A stretch of 64,000 bases of DNA, from positions 310,001-374,000 of the forward strand of contig BMWJ01000004.1 in the NCBI GenBank assembly GCA_014651175.1. The letters run 5' to 3'. Made by a program: the position numbers and the translations under genes. Origin of the DNA: Streptomyces clavifer. GTDB taxonomy: Bacteria > Actinomycetota > Actinomycetes > Streptomycetales > Streptomycetaceae. Below, piece after piece: positions 25,485 to 34,594 of this stretch (the first letter of the stretch is position 1; each line of letters starts with the position of its first letter). The notes under the pieces are model-generated. The model worked only from the letters and a program-made list of their open reading frames with translations. It made no database searches and was not told where the DNA came from.

Positions 25485-27277
25485 CGGCTTCCGGAGGTCG
25501 GACCGGCGGGCCCGTGTCCGCGGGCGGACCGGCCCCCCGACCGGATGCCTCGGGCCCCGGCCCGGGCCCGGCCGGCCGGGGCTCGACCGCGACGGCCGCG
25601 GAGATCGGAGCGGCCGAGGGACCGCGGGCGCCCATGGAGCCCCGCACAGCCGAGGCGGAACGCTCTGCCGAGGCGGAGCGGGCAGCTGAGGAAGAGCGGA
25701 CAGCCGAGGAGCTCAGGGCGGCCGAGGAGCTCAGGGCGGCCGAGGAGCTCAGGGCGGCCGACGTGGAGCGGGCGGTCGAGCAGGCCCTCGCTCTCGTGGG
25801 GCGCCAGGCACAGGCCGCGCACCTCCCTCCGGACCGATCCGACGAAACCGGTGGTTCCGCGCGCCCGGACGGACCCGCTCGACCGAACGGACCCGCTCGG
25901 GCCGCCGGTTCCGCCCGAACCGGTGGACCTGCCCGGCCCGCCCGGCCCGCGCCGCCTGCGGCGCCGGGTGAGACATCCGGCGCCAACGGTGCTCGCTCGG
26001 GCGCTCCCGTTCCTCCGGGCCGGCCGTCGGCGGCCCCGCTCACGTCCACGCCGGCCCACCGTGCCCGCGCCACGCCCTGGAGCGAGGCACGCGCCCTGGC
26101 CGAGCGCCTAGGTCGTGCAGCCCCCCGCGCCGCCCACCGGCTCCCCCTGGACCGGTCGCTCGGGCATGTGCTGGCCGAGGCGGTGGTGGCGCTCACCGAT
26201 CTGCCGTCCTTCGACACCTCCGCCATGGACGGCTGGGTCGTAGCCGGTCCGGGCCCTTGGAACGTACGGGAAGGCGAAGGACTCCTCGCCGGACGCGGCA
26301 CTGCGGAACCACTCCCCGACGGCGAGGCCGTGCGCATCGCCACCGGGGCCCGCATTCCGGTGGACGCCACCGCCGTCATTCGGAGCGAGCACGCACGCAC
26401 CGACGTGGCCAAGGGCATGCTCCACGGCACCCGAGAAGTAGTCCCCGGACAGGACATCCGCCCCCGCGGCCAGGAATGCCGTTCCGGCGATCTGCTCCTG
26501 CCCGTCGGGACTCTGGTGACCCCACCCGTTCTCGGACTGGCCGCCGCCGCTGGGTACGACGCCCTCGTCGCCGTACCCCGGCCCCGGGTGGACGTCCTCG
26601 TTCTCGGCGACGAACTCCTCACGGGCGGACTTCCGCACGACGGGCTCATCCGGGACGCCCTGGGGCCCATGCTGGGGCCCTGGCTCCGGTCGTTGGGGGC
26701 CGAGGTCACCGGCACCCGGCGCCTGGGCGACGACGCTGACGCGCTCCGGGAGGCCCTCACGACCTCCGACGCCGATCTGATCCTCACCACGGGCGGGACC
26801 GCAGCCGGCCCCGTCGACCATGTCCATCCGGTCCTGGCCGGGACAGGGGCCGAGCTGCTGGTCGACGGAGTGGCCGTACGCCCCGGTCATCCCATGCTCC
26901 TGGCCAGAATCGCCGACGGCGGCCCGTACCTGGTGGGGCTGCCCGGCAATCCCCTCGCCGCCGTGTCCGGACTGCTCACGCTGGCTGAGCCCCTGCTCCG
27001 TGGGATCGCCGGGCGGCTCCCTCAGGACGCGTACCGTGCGTCCGTGCGCGAAGCGGTGCAGGGACATCCGCACGACACCCGGCTCGTCCCCGTCGTCCAC
27101 CACACGGACAGCGTGGTCGCCCTGCACTACAACGGCCCTGTCATGCTGCGGGGGATCGCCGCCGCGGACGGGCTGGCCGTCGTGCCGCCGGGCGGGGTAC
27201 GGTCCGGCACCGAGGTGGAGATCCTCGATCTACCGTGGGCCTCGGCGACGCCGTGGACGGAAGGGTGTTTCACGTGA
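25481..27277 (+). CDS. moeA: Molybdopterin molybdenumtransferase MoeA with long N-terminal extension
   Basis: 598 aa, compared with about 400 for ordinary MoeA. Residues 1-200 are disordered and coiled-coil-like, with three exact AEELRA repeats (near 75-92). The conserved enzyme starts near 200: SFDTSAMDGWVV around 246, ATGARIPVDATAVIRSE, RPRGQECRSGD, LTTGGTAAGPVDHV (molybdopterin site) and GLPGNPLAAVSG. It inserts molybdate into adenylylated molybdopterin. ATG 25481 overlaps mobA. The stop lies inside a parS site and overlaps the channel gene start. Confidence 0.92.
   Translation: MTASGGRTGGPVSAGGPAPRPDASGPGPGPAGRGSTATAAEIGAAEGPRAPMEPRTAEAERSAEAERAAEEERTAEELRAAEELRAAEELRAADVERAVEQALALVGRQAQAAHLPPDRSDETGGSARPDGPARPNGPARAAGSARTGGPARPARPAPPAAPGETSGANGARSGAPVPPGRPSAAPLTSTPAHRARATPWSEARALAERLGRAAPRAAHRLPLDRSLGHVLAEAVVALTDLPSFDTSAMDGWVVAGPGPWNVREGEGLLAGRGTAEPLPDGEAVRIATGARIPVDATAVIRSEHARTDVAKGMLHGTREVVPGQDIRPRGQECRSGDLLLPVGTLVTPPVLGLAAAAGYDALVAVPRPRVDVLVLGDELLTGGLPHDGLIRDALGPMLGPWLRSLGAEVTGTRRLGDDADALREALTTSDADLILTTGGTAAGPVDHVHPVLAGTGAELLVDGVAVRPGHPMLLARIADGGPYLVGLPGNPLAAVSGLLTLAEPLLRGIAGRLPQDAYRASVREAVQGHPHDTRLVPVVHHTDSVVALHYNGPVMLRGIAAADGLAVVPPGGVRSGTEVEILDLPWASATPWTEGCFT
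25703..25756 (+). repeat. Three exact 18-bp tandem repeats in moeA
   Basis: Unit GCCGAGGAGCTCAGGGCG occurs three times without a mismatch, encoding AEELRA each time. Flanking codons (AEAERSAEAERAAEEERT) are decayed copies of the same heptad-like unit, so the array has probably expanded recently. Confidence 0.9.
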
Positions 27278-27280
27278 AAC
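27267..27280. other. parS: parS site 2, inside coding sequence
   Basis: Perfect GTTTCACGTGAAAC. It covers the last codons and stop of moeA and the start codon of the channel gene, so the palindrome is conserved within two overlapping frames. Confidence 0.93.
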
Positions 27281-28401
27281 TTCCCGGCCACGACGCGATG
27301 GCCAGGCGGGCGGACGAGCACGTCGTCCCCACCCGGGTGCTCCTGCCCCGACGGGTCGTCGACAGGCCGCTGCGCCAGGTGGCCAAGCGCCTGGCGATGG
27401 CTATGACCGTGCTCGCTGCCACGGTGTTCATCGTCTGGGCGGACCGCAGCGGTTACCACGACAACGCCGACGGCAAGGTCGACTTCCTCGACGCCGTCTA
27501 CTACGCGACGGTGACACTGTCGACGACCGGGTACGGCGACATCGTCCCGTACAGCGACCCGGCCCGGCTGGTCAACGTGGTGCTGGTGACGCCGTTGCGC
27601 GTGCTCTTCCTGATCATCCTGGTCGGCACCACCCTCGAGGTCCTGACGGAGCGGACCCGGGAGGATTTCCGGCTGAACCGTTGGAGAAGCAACTTGCGTG
27701 AACACACCGTTGTCGTCGGCTTCGGCACGAAGGGCCGTTCGGCGATTCAGACGCTCTGTGCGACTGGTCTGAAGAAGGACCAGATCGTCATCGTCGACCC
27801 TGCGGGCAAGGTGATCGAAGCGGCCAATGCCGAGGGGTTCGTCGGTGTGCTGGGCGATGCCACGCGCAGCGACGTGCTGCTGAGGGCCGAGGTTCAGAAG
27901 GCGCGGCAGATCATCATCGCGACCCAACGCGACGACACCGCCGTACTGGTGGCACTGACCGCGCGTCAGCTCAACCGGGGCGCGAAGATCGTCGCTGCTG
28001 TGCGCGAGGAGGAGAACGCGCCCTTGCTGCGCCAGTCCGGTGCCGATGCCGTGATCACCAGCGCGAGCGCCGCGGGTCGTCTGCTGGGCCTCTCCGTCCT
28101 CAGCCCGAGCGCGGGCACGGTGATGGAGGACCTCATCCAGCAGGGCAGCGGTCTCGATCTCGTCGAACGGCCGGTGATAAAGGCCGAGGTGGGCAAGAGC
28201 GTCCGGGAGACCGATGACCTGGTGGTCAGCGTGCTGCGGGGTCACCGGCTGATGGGTTACGACGATCCGGCGGCCAGCCCGCTGCAGTTGACGGACCGGG
28301 TGATCACGATCGTGCGCGCCTCGCCGAGCCATGTAACCCAGTCGGGCCATCTGCCGCAGCCCAACCAGCGGTCCTGGAAGGACGGCGGCTCGCAGGCCTG
28401 A
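27274..28401 (+). CDS. Two-TM potassium channel with RCK/TrkA-N domain
   Basis: 375 aa. Hydrophobic helix near 32-50, selectivity filter TTGYGD near 84-89, second helix VLFLIILVGTTLEVL, then a cytosolic RCK NAD-binding domain (HTVVVGFGTKGRSAIQTL, VGVLGDATRSDVLLRA) and a short TrkA-C-like end. This is the MthK/KchA architecture of ligand-gated K+ channels. GTG 27274 is preferred: it overlaps the moeA stop as GTGA, with GGAAGG 9 nt upstream. GTG at 27235 or 27265 would lengthen the N-terminus but lack good ribosome sites. Confidence 0.9.
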   Translation: MKLPGHDAMARRADEHVVPTRVLLPRRVVDRPLRQVAKRLAMAMTVLAATVFIVWADRSGYHDNADGKVDFLDAVYYATVTLSTTGYGDIVPYSDPARLVNVVLVTPLRVLFLIILVGTTLEVLTERTREDFRLNRWRSNLREHTVVVGFGTKGRSAIQTLCATGLKKDQIVIVDPAGKVIEAANAEGFVGVLGDATRSDVLLRAEVQKARQIIIATQRDDTAVLVALTARQLNRGAKIVAAVREEENAPLLRQSGADAVITSASAAGRLLGLSVLSPSAGTVMEDLIQQGSGLDLVERPVIKAEVGKSVRETDDLVVSVLRGHRLMGYDDPAASPLQLTDRVITIVRASPSHVTQSGHLPQPNQRSWKDGGSQA

Positions 28402-28437
28402 CGGCTGTCGGGGGTCGCACGGAGTAGCCTCGCGGCC

Positions 28438-29424
28438 ATGTATGCGATCACGATCCCCGAACCCGGTGGCCCCGAGGCACTCGTGTGGGCCGAAGTCCCC
28501 GATCCCGTACCGGGCGAGGGCGAGGTCCTCGTCGAGGTCGTGTCCAGCGCGGTCAACCGGGCCGACGTCCTGCAGCGGCAGGGCTTCTACAACCCGCCGC
28601 CCGGCGCCTCGCCCTACCCGGGCCTGGAGTGTGCCGGCCGTGTCGCGGCCCTTGGCCCGGGAGTGGCCGGCTGGTCGGTGGGCGACGAGGTGTGCGGGCT
28701 GCTGGCGGGCGGCGGATACGCGGAGAAGGTCGTCGTGCCGGCCGGTCAACTGCTGCCCGTCCCCGACGGTGTGGATCTCGCGGTGGCCGCCGCGCTGCCC
28801 GAGGTGACTGCGACGGTCTGGTCCAACGTGTTCATGGTGGCCCATCTGCGTCCTGGCGAGACCCTGCTGGTGCACGGCGGGTCCAGCGGCATCGGCACGA
28901 TGGCGATCCAGCTCGCGAAGGCCGTCGGTGCGCGCGTCGCGGTGACTGCCGGCGGCCCGGAGAAGTTGGCACGTTGTCAGGAGCTCGGCGCCGACGTCCT
29001 CATCGACTACCGCGAGCAGGACTTCGTGGAGGAACTGCGCAAGGCCACGGACGGTGCGGGGGCGGACGTCATCCTCGACATCGTCGGGGCGAAGTATCTG
29101 GACCGGAACGTCCGGGCCCTGGCCGTGAACGGCCGGCTCGCGATCATCGGCCTCCAGGGCGGCGTCAAGGGCGAGTTGAATCTGGGAGCCCTGCTGAGCA
29201 AGCGGGCCGCGGTGACGGCCACGTCCCTGCGCGGACGCCCGCTCGCGGAGAAGACCGCGATCGTCGCCGCAGTACGGGAACACGTCTGGCCGCTGATCGG
29301 CGAGGGCGTCGTCCGGCCGGTCGTGGACCGCACGGTACCGATGCCCGACGCGGCGGAGGCCCACCGGGTGCTGGAGTCCAGCGCGCACATCGGCAAGGTG
29401 CTCCTGCTCGCCCCGACGGCCTGA
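28438..29424 (+). CDS. NAD(P)H-quinone oxidoreductase, zinc-free MDR family
   Basis: 328 aa. The medium-chain reductase fold shows RADVLQRQGFYNPPPGASPYPGLECAGRV, the nucleotide-binding HGGSSGIGTMAIQLAKAVGARV and VILDIVGAKYLDRN. The zinc ligands of alcohol dehydrogenases are absent. It resembles the PIG3/QorA group that reduces quinones one electron at a time. It lies 36 nt after the channel gene and could share its transcript; a large terminator follows. Confidence 0.92.
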   Translation: MYAITIPEPGGPEALVWAEVPDPVPGEGEVLVEVVSSAVNRADVLQRQGFYNPPPGASPYPGLECAGRVAALGPGVAGWSVGDEVCGLLAGGGYAEKVVVPAGQLLPVPDGVDLAVAAALPEVTATVWSNVFMVAHLRPGETLLVHGGSSGIGTMAIQLAKAVGARVAVTAGGPEKLARCQELGADVLIDYREQDFVEELRKATDGAGADVILDIVGAKYLDRNVRALAVNGRLAIIGLQGGVKGELNLGALLSKRAAVTATSLRGRPLAEKTAIVAAVREHVWPLIGEGVVRPVVDRTVPMPDAAEAHRVLESSAHIGKVLLLAPTA

Positions 29425-29474
29425 CACCGCAGCGCCGGCCTCGACGGCCCGGACGGGCACACGGGCGGACTCGC

Positions 29475-29562
29475 CCACGAAGCCACGAAGCCACGGCATT
29501 CGCGCAGGGGCGCGCGTACGCGCAGGGGCCCGACACACGTCATGTGTGCCGGGCCCCTGCGC
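29475..29562. terminator. Nested repeats and strong bidirectional terminator
   Basis: The core hairpin GCGCAGGGGCCCG (29520-29532)/CGGGCCCCTGCGC (29550-29562) has 13 bp plus an inner CACAC/GTGTG stem. Upstream lie a second copy of the left arm (CGCGCAGGGGC at 29501-29511 and 29519-29529) and a tandem CCACGAAG repeat (29475-29496). It sits between the converging qor-like gene and bpa. Confidence 0.85.
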
Positions 29563-29616
29563 ATACCGCTGTCGGTTCAGGAAAAGGGCGCGGACGAAGG
29601 GCTGAACAGACGGTGG

Positions 29617-30165
29617 TTACAGGTACGGACCGGACCGTGCCGGGCCGTGCGGGTCCGTAGCGCCTTCCTCGTCCTCGTGACCCACGCCCGGAGGAAGGGC
29701 GCGGCGCATCTGCTCCAGCTGTGCGCGGGCCGCCATCTGCTGGGCGAAGAGAGCCGTCTGGATGCCGTGGAACAGGCCCTCCAGCCAGCCGACCAACTGA
29801 GCCTGCGCAATCCTCAGCTCGGCCTCGGAAGGCACGGACTCCTCGGTGAACGGCAGCGAGAGCCGTTCCAGCTCCTCCACCAGCTCCGGGGCCAAGCCGT
29901 CCTCGAGCTCTTTCACGGAGCTCGCGTGGATCTCCTTGAGCCGGACCCGGCTCGCCTCGTCGAGAGGAGCGGCCCTGACCTCCTCCAGAAGCTGCTTGAT
30001 CATGCTGCCGATGCGCATGACCTTCGCGGGCTGTTCGACCATCTCCGTCACCGGGACCTCGCGCAACTCGTCGTCACTGCCACCGCCGCCGATAGCCATT
30101 CCGTCCTGCCCCACCACGAGGACCTGGGGGTGCTCCTGCGACCGGTCATTCCTCGGCATCTCCAT
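29617..30165 (-). CDS. bpa: Bacterial proteasome activator (Bpa/PafE)
   Basis: 182 aa, the ATP-independent ring activator that opens the 20S proteasome gate. The helical core includes VMRIGSMIKQLLEEVRAAPLDEASRVRLKEIHASSVKELEDGLAPELVEELERL and SEAELRIAQAQLVGWLEGLFHGIQTALFAQQMAARAQLEQM. The protein ends in GPYL, close to the GQYL tail that docks into alpha-subunit pockets of Mycobacterium. N-terminal residues 1-35 are disordered. The prcBA genes are not in the window. Confidence 0.93.
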   Translation of the reverse strand: MEMPRNDRSQEHPQVLVVGQDGMAIGGGGSDDELREVPVTEMVEQPAKVMRIGSMIKQLLEEVRAAPLDEASRVRLKEIHASSVKELEDGLAPELVEELERLSLPFTEESVPSEAELRIAQAQLVGWLEGLFHGIQTALFAQQMAARAQLEQMRRALPPGVGHEDEEGATDPHGPARSGPYL

Positions 30166-30266
30166 GCCGCCATTGTCGCGTACACCTGCCGCACATCAGG
30201 TTGGTGCCCCCGTGAAGGGATGATCCACCCTTTCCGCGGGCACCGGAAGGCCTCGACGGCGGGCTG

Positions 30267-33113
30267 TCACACCGCGCGGCGGGTGAGTGTCAGCCGCTTC
30301 CCGGCGAACAGGGCGGCGAGCAGCCCGGCCAGCACCGGCACGGCCAGGGCCAGCAGCCCGATGGTCTCCCACGGCATCACGATCGGTGTGTACGCGGAGT
30401 CCATGGGCTGCGCGCGCATGGACTTCATCGCCTCACGCAGGTCGATCAGACGCAGTGACACCGCGGGCACGATGCCCGCCACCGTGCCGAGCAGCACGCC
30501 CGTGAGCGCGACCACCAGGCACTGGAAGCCGGAGAGGGTACGCCGGACGCGCGGTGGCGCGCCCACCGCGCTGAGCGTGGTGAGGTCGGCCTCCGCGTCG
30601 GCCTTGGCGAGACCGGTCGTGATGGTGGCGGCGCCCAGGGTCACCACTCCCGCGAACAGGGCGAGGATGAGCAGGACCACGTCCTCGTCGCGGGAGCTCT
30701 GCCCGTACTCCGACTGAAGGTAGGCGCCACTCCCGAACTGGGCGAACGCCGCCGACACCGCTTGCTGCTCGGCGTCCGTCGGCGGGTGGGCGGCGGAGTA
30801 GAAACTGCCGTGGTCCCTGGTGTGCAGCCCGATCCGGTCCGCGGTCCTCTGCGGCAGGATCATGCGGATTCCAGGGGTGGCGGCGTACTGGGCGGGCGCG
30901 ACGTACACGTCCAGCCGGTCCGTGGTCGTCCTGGCCCTGCCCGGGTGCAGCTTCCGGTTCTCCTTGTCGGCTTCGTTGTACGTGTGCACGGCCTTGAGGG
31001 TGACCCGGCCGTCCTGCGCGTACGCCGGGTTGAGCAGTACGGGCGTGCCGTCCGCCAGGGCCTTGGCCGCTGCGGGGTCGTCGAGCTTCGCGTACGAGGT
31101 CAGCACGGCGGCGTCACCCACAACGATCTTGGCTGTGCCCGAATCGAACGCAGACCCCTGGACGTACTCGTCGACGCAGGCCGGTGTGCCCATGAGCCTC
31201 TTGTGCGCGTCGGCGGAGAGCCCTTCGGCGAGTTTCCGGGCTCCCGCGCCCTGCAGCGGGCAGCTGTGGTCCTTGCCGGTCGGTTTGACCAGCTCGACAG
31301 TGCCGCAGCCGTCCTCGTAGTAGACGGAGCAGTCGGAGCCGGCCCAGACGCGTCCGAAGTCGGCACGGTCGCCGATGCCGGCCAGATTCTGTTCGACGGC
31401 CCTACGGGCGAGGAGGAACTGATCGTCCTCCGCCTCCGGGGTTACCACGAGTGCCACTGTGCCGGGCGTGAGCGTGGGGATGTAGTCGTACGCGTGCTCG
31501 GCCGTCACGCCGGCCGTGTACGTGGCGATGGCCACGGTGCCCGCGACCGCGGCCATCACGGCGGCTACGGCGGGCGCCGTGCGCCCCCGGTTGCGGGCGG
31601 CGTCCCGCAGTGCCATCCGGGGGGACAGCGGCAGCCGGGAGCCGAGCCGGCCGATGAATCCGACGATCACCGGGATGCAGGCGAGCACTCCGAGCTCGGC
31701 GACGATCGAGCCGCCCACGACCAGCTGCGTGTCCCCCGCGGTGCCGCCGACGACGGCGAGCGCCGTGCCGCCGGCCAGGGCCACACAGCCCACGACGGGC
31801 AGGACACGGGAGCTCCTGCGCGTCCCGCGGCGCCCGGTGAGCGACTCCAGCACGGACTGGCGGCCCGCCACGATCGCGGGGGCCAGCGCCGCCAGAATCC
31901 CGGTGGCGAGGCCGATCAGGGCGATGGCCAGCAGCTCCCCGGGGCGGATGTCGAGCGTGCCGAAGCGGCTTCCGCTCCAGTCCTCGATCAGCGGACGGAA
32001 CAGGAACGTGAGCCCGAGACCGGCGGCCACGCCGGCCACGGCGCCTATTCCGCCGAGTACCGCACCACCGGCCAGCACCACCGCCCGCACCTGGCCCCGG
32101 TCACCACCGCAGGTGCCGAGGAGACCGAGCTGTCTGCGTGAGCGACGCGCACCGACCGCGAACGCGGGGCCTGCCAGCAGGACGATCTCCAGGACTGCCA
32201 TGGCGACGACGGTCACGACGGCAGCGCTCAGCTCCACCGACCCGTCGGGGAAGCCGTTCCCGGCGCGTGCGGCCAGCGGCACCTCGGAGTCCGGCGGCGG
32301 GTCGAGGGCGACCTCGCGGGACAGCACCAGGACCCCCTTCTCGTTGGCCGCGAGTACGTCCGCCCAGGTGACCCCTGCCCCGGCCCGGACCAGCCACTTC
32401 GTGTCTCCGGGGTTGGGTGGGGCGATCGTGTCGTCACGGGCGGACGCCGCTTTCCACGGTGCGACGACCGCCCCCGGATCGGCGTACAGCGCGTTGGCGG
32501 CGAGGTCGCTGTGCAGCTCGACGCTGCCGACGATCGTGTACGTCTGCTCGGGACCGCGCAGCGTGGTGCGGGATCCGACGGCCAGTCCGGCCGACTCCAG
32601 GAAGTGCTCGGTCGCGACGACCTCGTCCTTGCCCTCCGGGTATGCCCCGTCGACCAGGTCGAGCTTGCCGCGGACCACCGGGTCGGAGGTCCGCAGCTCG
32701 ACGATCTCGATGTTGGCGATGCCGTGCCGCGTGGTGACCGTGGCGGGCACGGGCTGCTCCGTGACGTACCGCGAGCCCTCCGGGAAGGCACTCGGTACGT
32801 CGACAGGCCCCGCGGTACTGCTGTCCACCTCCGGCGCGCCGGGCGGAGTCCCCCAGGTCCGGAGATCGGGCAGCTGCTCGAGGGGAACGGGCCCGAGGCC
32901 CGCCGAGCTGAACAAGGCGTCCGCCGACCCCAGGCCGGCAGTCAGCGTCTTGGCGAGGGTCGGTTCGGAGCTGCGGTAGGTGACGTCGGCGGCCGTGACG
33001 CCGAGGACGGGCAGGGCGATCATCGCGACGACGAGCGCGCTGCGGCCCTTGGACCGCAGCGCGTCGCGCCGGGCGATCCGGAAGGCGGCCCGCCACCCCG
33101 GGAGGACGCTCAT
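30267..33113 (-). CDS. FtsX-family ABC transporter permease
   Basis: 948 aa with two FtsX repeats. A membrane helix near 25-45 is followed by a long extracytoplasmic domain to about 290. A three-helix block (VVTVVAMAVLEIVLLAGPAFAVGARRSRRQLGLLGTCGGDRGQV) and more helices reach about 520. A second extracytoplasmic domain contains Cys residues (CSVYYEDGCG, CPLQGAG), and four C-terminal helices follow. It is coupled to the ATPase gene upstream by a 4-nt overlap. This MacB/LolCDE-like type moves lipids, peptides or drugs; the substrate is unknown. Confidence 0.92.
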   Translation of the reverse strand: MSVLPGWRAAFRIARRDALRSKGRSALVVAMIALPVLGVTAADVTYRSSEPTLAKTLTAGLGSADALFSSAGLGPVPLEQLPDLRTWGTPPGAPEVDSSTAGPVDVPSAFPEGSRYVTEQPVPATVTTRHGIANIEIVELRTSDPVVRGKLDLVDGAYPEGKDEVVATEHFLESAGLAVGSRTTLRGPEQTYTIVGSVELHSDLAANALYADPGAVVAPWKAASARDDTIAPPNPGDTKWLVRAGAGVTWADVLAANEKGVLVLSREVALDPPPDSEVPLAARAGNGFPDGSVELSAAVVTVVAMAVLEIVLLAGPAFAVGARRSRRQLGLLGTCGGDRGQVRAVVLAGGAVLGGIGAVAGVAAGLGLTFLFRPLIEDWSGSRFGTLDIRPGELLAIALIGLATGILAALAPAIVAGRQSVLESLTGRRGTRRSSRVLPVVGCVALAGGTALAVVGGTAGDTQLVVGGSIVAELGVLACIPVIVGFIGRLGSRLPLSPRMALRDAARNRGRTAPAVAAVMAAVAGTVAIATYTAGVTAEHAYDYIPTLTPGTVALVVTPEAEDDQFLLARRAVEQNLAGIGDRADFGRVWAGSDCSVYYEDGCGTVELVKPTGKDHSCPLQGAGARKLAEGLSADAHKRLMGTPACVDEYVQGSAFDSGTAKIVVGDAAVLTSYAKLDDPAAAKALADGTPVLLNPAYAQDGRVTLKAVHTYNEADKENRKLHPGRARTTTDRLDVYVAPAQYAATPGIRMILPQRTADRIGLHTRDHGSFYSAAHPPTDAEQQAVSAAFAQFGSGAYLQSEYGQSSRDEDVVLLILALFAGVVTLGAATITTGLAKADAEADLTTLSAVGAPPRVRRTLSGFQCLVVALTGVLLGTVAGIVPAVSLRLIDLREAMKSMRAQPMDSAYTPIVMPWETIGLLALAVPVLAGLLAALFAGKRLTLTRRAV

Positions 33114-33868
33114 CGGGCACCTTCCGCGGGCAGCAGGGATTCGGCACCGGAGGACAGCGTCTGGTCGACGATCGTCCCGTCCCGGAGGAACACGACCCGG
33201 TCGGCCCAGGCCGCGTAGCGCGGCTCGTGCGTCACCATCACGCCGGCCGCTCCCTGGTCGCAGCGCATGCGCAGGAGGGCGAGGACGGACTCCCCGGTCT
33301 CGGAGTCGAGCGCCCCGGTGGGCTCGTCGGCGAGCACGAGGCGCCGGTCGCCGACGAGGGCGCGGGCGATGGCGACGCGCTGCTGCTGGCCGCCGGACAT
33401 CTCGTCCGGGAAGCGGTCCGCGATCTCCGCGAGACGCATCTCCTCCAACGCGGCCACCGCTTCCTTGCGCGCCTTGCGCACGGAGACTCCGTCGAGCTCG
33501 CGAGGCAGGGCGATGTTCTCGGCGGCGGTGAGGGCGGGGATCAGGTTGTAGTCCTGGAAGACGTAGCCGACGCTGCGGCGGCGCAGGGCGGCCATCCCTC
33601 TGGGACCGAGTGCGGAGATGTCCTGGCCCTCGATGACGACCTGGCCACTGGTCGCGGTGTCGAGACCCCCGGCGAGGGTCAGCAGGGTGGACTTTCCGGA
33701 ACCGGAAGGGCCCATCACGGCGACGAGCTCCCCGGCGCGCACGGAGAGGTCGATGCCGCGCAGGGCATGCACCTCGGCGATGCCGGAGCCGTGGGTACGC
33801 GTCAGTGCCCTCAGCTCGAGGACGGGCGCGGGCGGGCCGGCGGACGGGGACGGGACGGATGAGGACAT
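33110..33868 (-). CDS. ABC transporter ATP-binding protein (MacB/LolD type)
   Basis: 252 aa. Walker A GPSGSGKST, Q-loop YVFQDYNLIPALTAAENIALP, signature SGGQQQRVAIARAL, Walker B LVLADEPTGALD and switch His in VMVTHEPRYA are all present. N-terminal residues 1-15 are Ser/Pro-rich. It pairs with the FtsX permease directly downstream, and the PadR gene upstream on the same strand probably controls both. Confidence 0.95.
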   Translation of the reverse strand: MSSSVPSPSAGPPAPVLELRALTRTHGSGIAEVHALRGIDLSVRAGELVAVMGPSGSGKSTLLTLAGGLDTATSGQVVIEGQDISALGPRGMAALRRRSVGYVFQDYNLIPALTAAENIALPRELDGVSVRKARKEAVAALEEMRLAEIADRFPDEMSGGQQQRVAIARALVGDRRLVLADEPTGALDSETGESVLALLRMRCDQGAAGVMVTHEPRYAAWADRVVFLRDGTIVDQTLSSGAESLLPAEGAR

Positions 33869-33973
33869 GACGGGTTGCTCCCCCTGGGACAGCGTGCGAG
33901 AGGCGGGCGCGACCGGATGGGCTGTGCCCCTGCGGTCAGCGGTTCGTGGTGTGCGGTGTGCGGTCCGCGGTGG

Positions 33974-34594
33974 TCAGCTCCGGGCCCGGAGCCGGGAGGC
34001 CGCCGTACGGGCGCCGGTGCGGGCCGCGGGCGCGGAGGAGGGGGCGGGCTCGGTGGCGGCCGCTTCGGCGAGGCGCACGAGGCGGGACTCGCAGTGGTCC
34101 AGCCACCGCGCCTCCGCCTCCGCCTGGAAGATCAGCTGCTCCACCACGAGGAGCCAGGCGACCTCGTCGCGGTCGGAGGGGACGTCGGCGAGTGCCTGGG
34201 CCTTCAGCCGCGTGTAGTCCTGCATCGCCTTCAGCGTGTGGCTGCGCTGGGACTGGATGACGGCCCGGATGTCGACGCCGGGCGCCCCCACCGCCATCGC
34301 GAGCTTGATGGCCAGCTCGTCACGTGGCGGACTGCTGCGGTCCACGGGGGTCTCGAACCAGCTGCGCAGCTCGGTGCGGCCGTCCTCGGTGATCGAGTAG
34401 AGCGCGTGGCCCGCGTCGTCCTCGCCGTCCTGCGCGACCATGCCGTCGCGTTCCAGACGGCTGAGGGTCGTGTAGACCTGGCCGACGTTCAGCGGCCAGG
34501 TGGATCCCGTGCGGGACTCGAACTCGGTGCGGAGCCGGGAGCCGTACCGAGGCCCCCGCTCCAGGAGGGCCAGCAGCCCGTGGCGAATCGACAT
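33974..34594 (-). CDS. PadR-family transcriptional regulator
   Basis: 206 aa from ATG 34594. The winged helix MSIRHGLLALLERGPRYGSRLRTEFESRTGSTWPLNVGQVYTTLSRLERDGMV is canonical PadR. The C-terminal Vir-like helical dimerisation domain (ELAIKLAMAVGAPGVDIRAVIQSQ) is followed by an Ala/Arg tail. It lies 105 nt upstream of the ABC transporter genes on the same strand, so it probably represses its own operon; repeats overlapping its start codon fit autorepression. Confidence 0.92.
   Translation of the reverse strand: MSIRHGLLALLERGPRYGSRLRTEFESRTGSTWPLNVGQVYTTLSRLERDGMVAQDGEDDAGHALYSITEDGRTELRSWFETPVDRSSPPRDELAIKLAMAVGAPGVDIRAVIQSQRSHTLKAMQDYTRLKAQALADVPSDRDEVAWLLVVEQLIFQAEAEARWLDHCESRLVRLAEAAATEPAPSSAPAARTGARTAASRLRARS

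Noticed and set aside
27127-29538. 803-codon minus-strand frame opposite the channel and quinone reductase genes
   Set aside because: Composition is typical of an antisense shadow, and both plus-strand genes are unambiguous.
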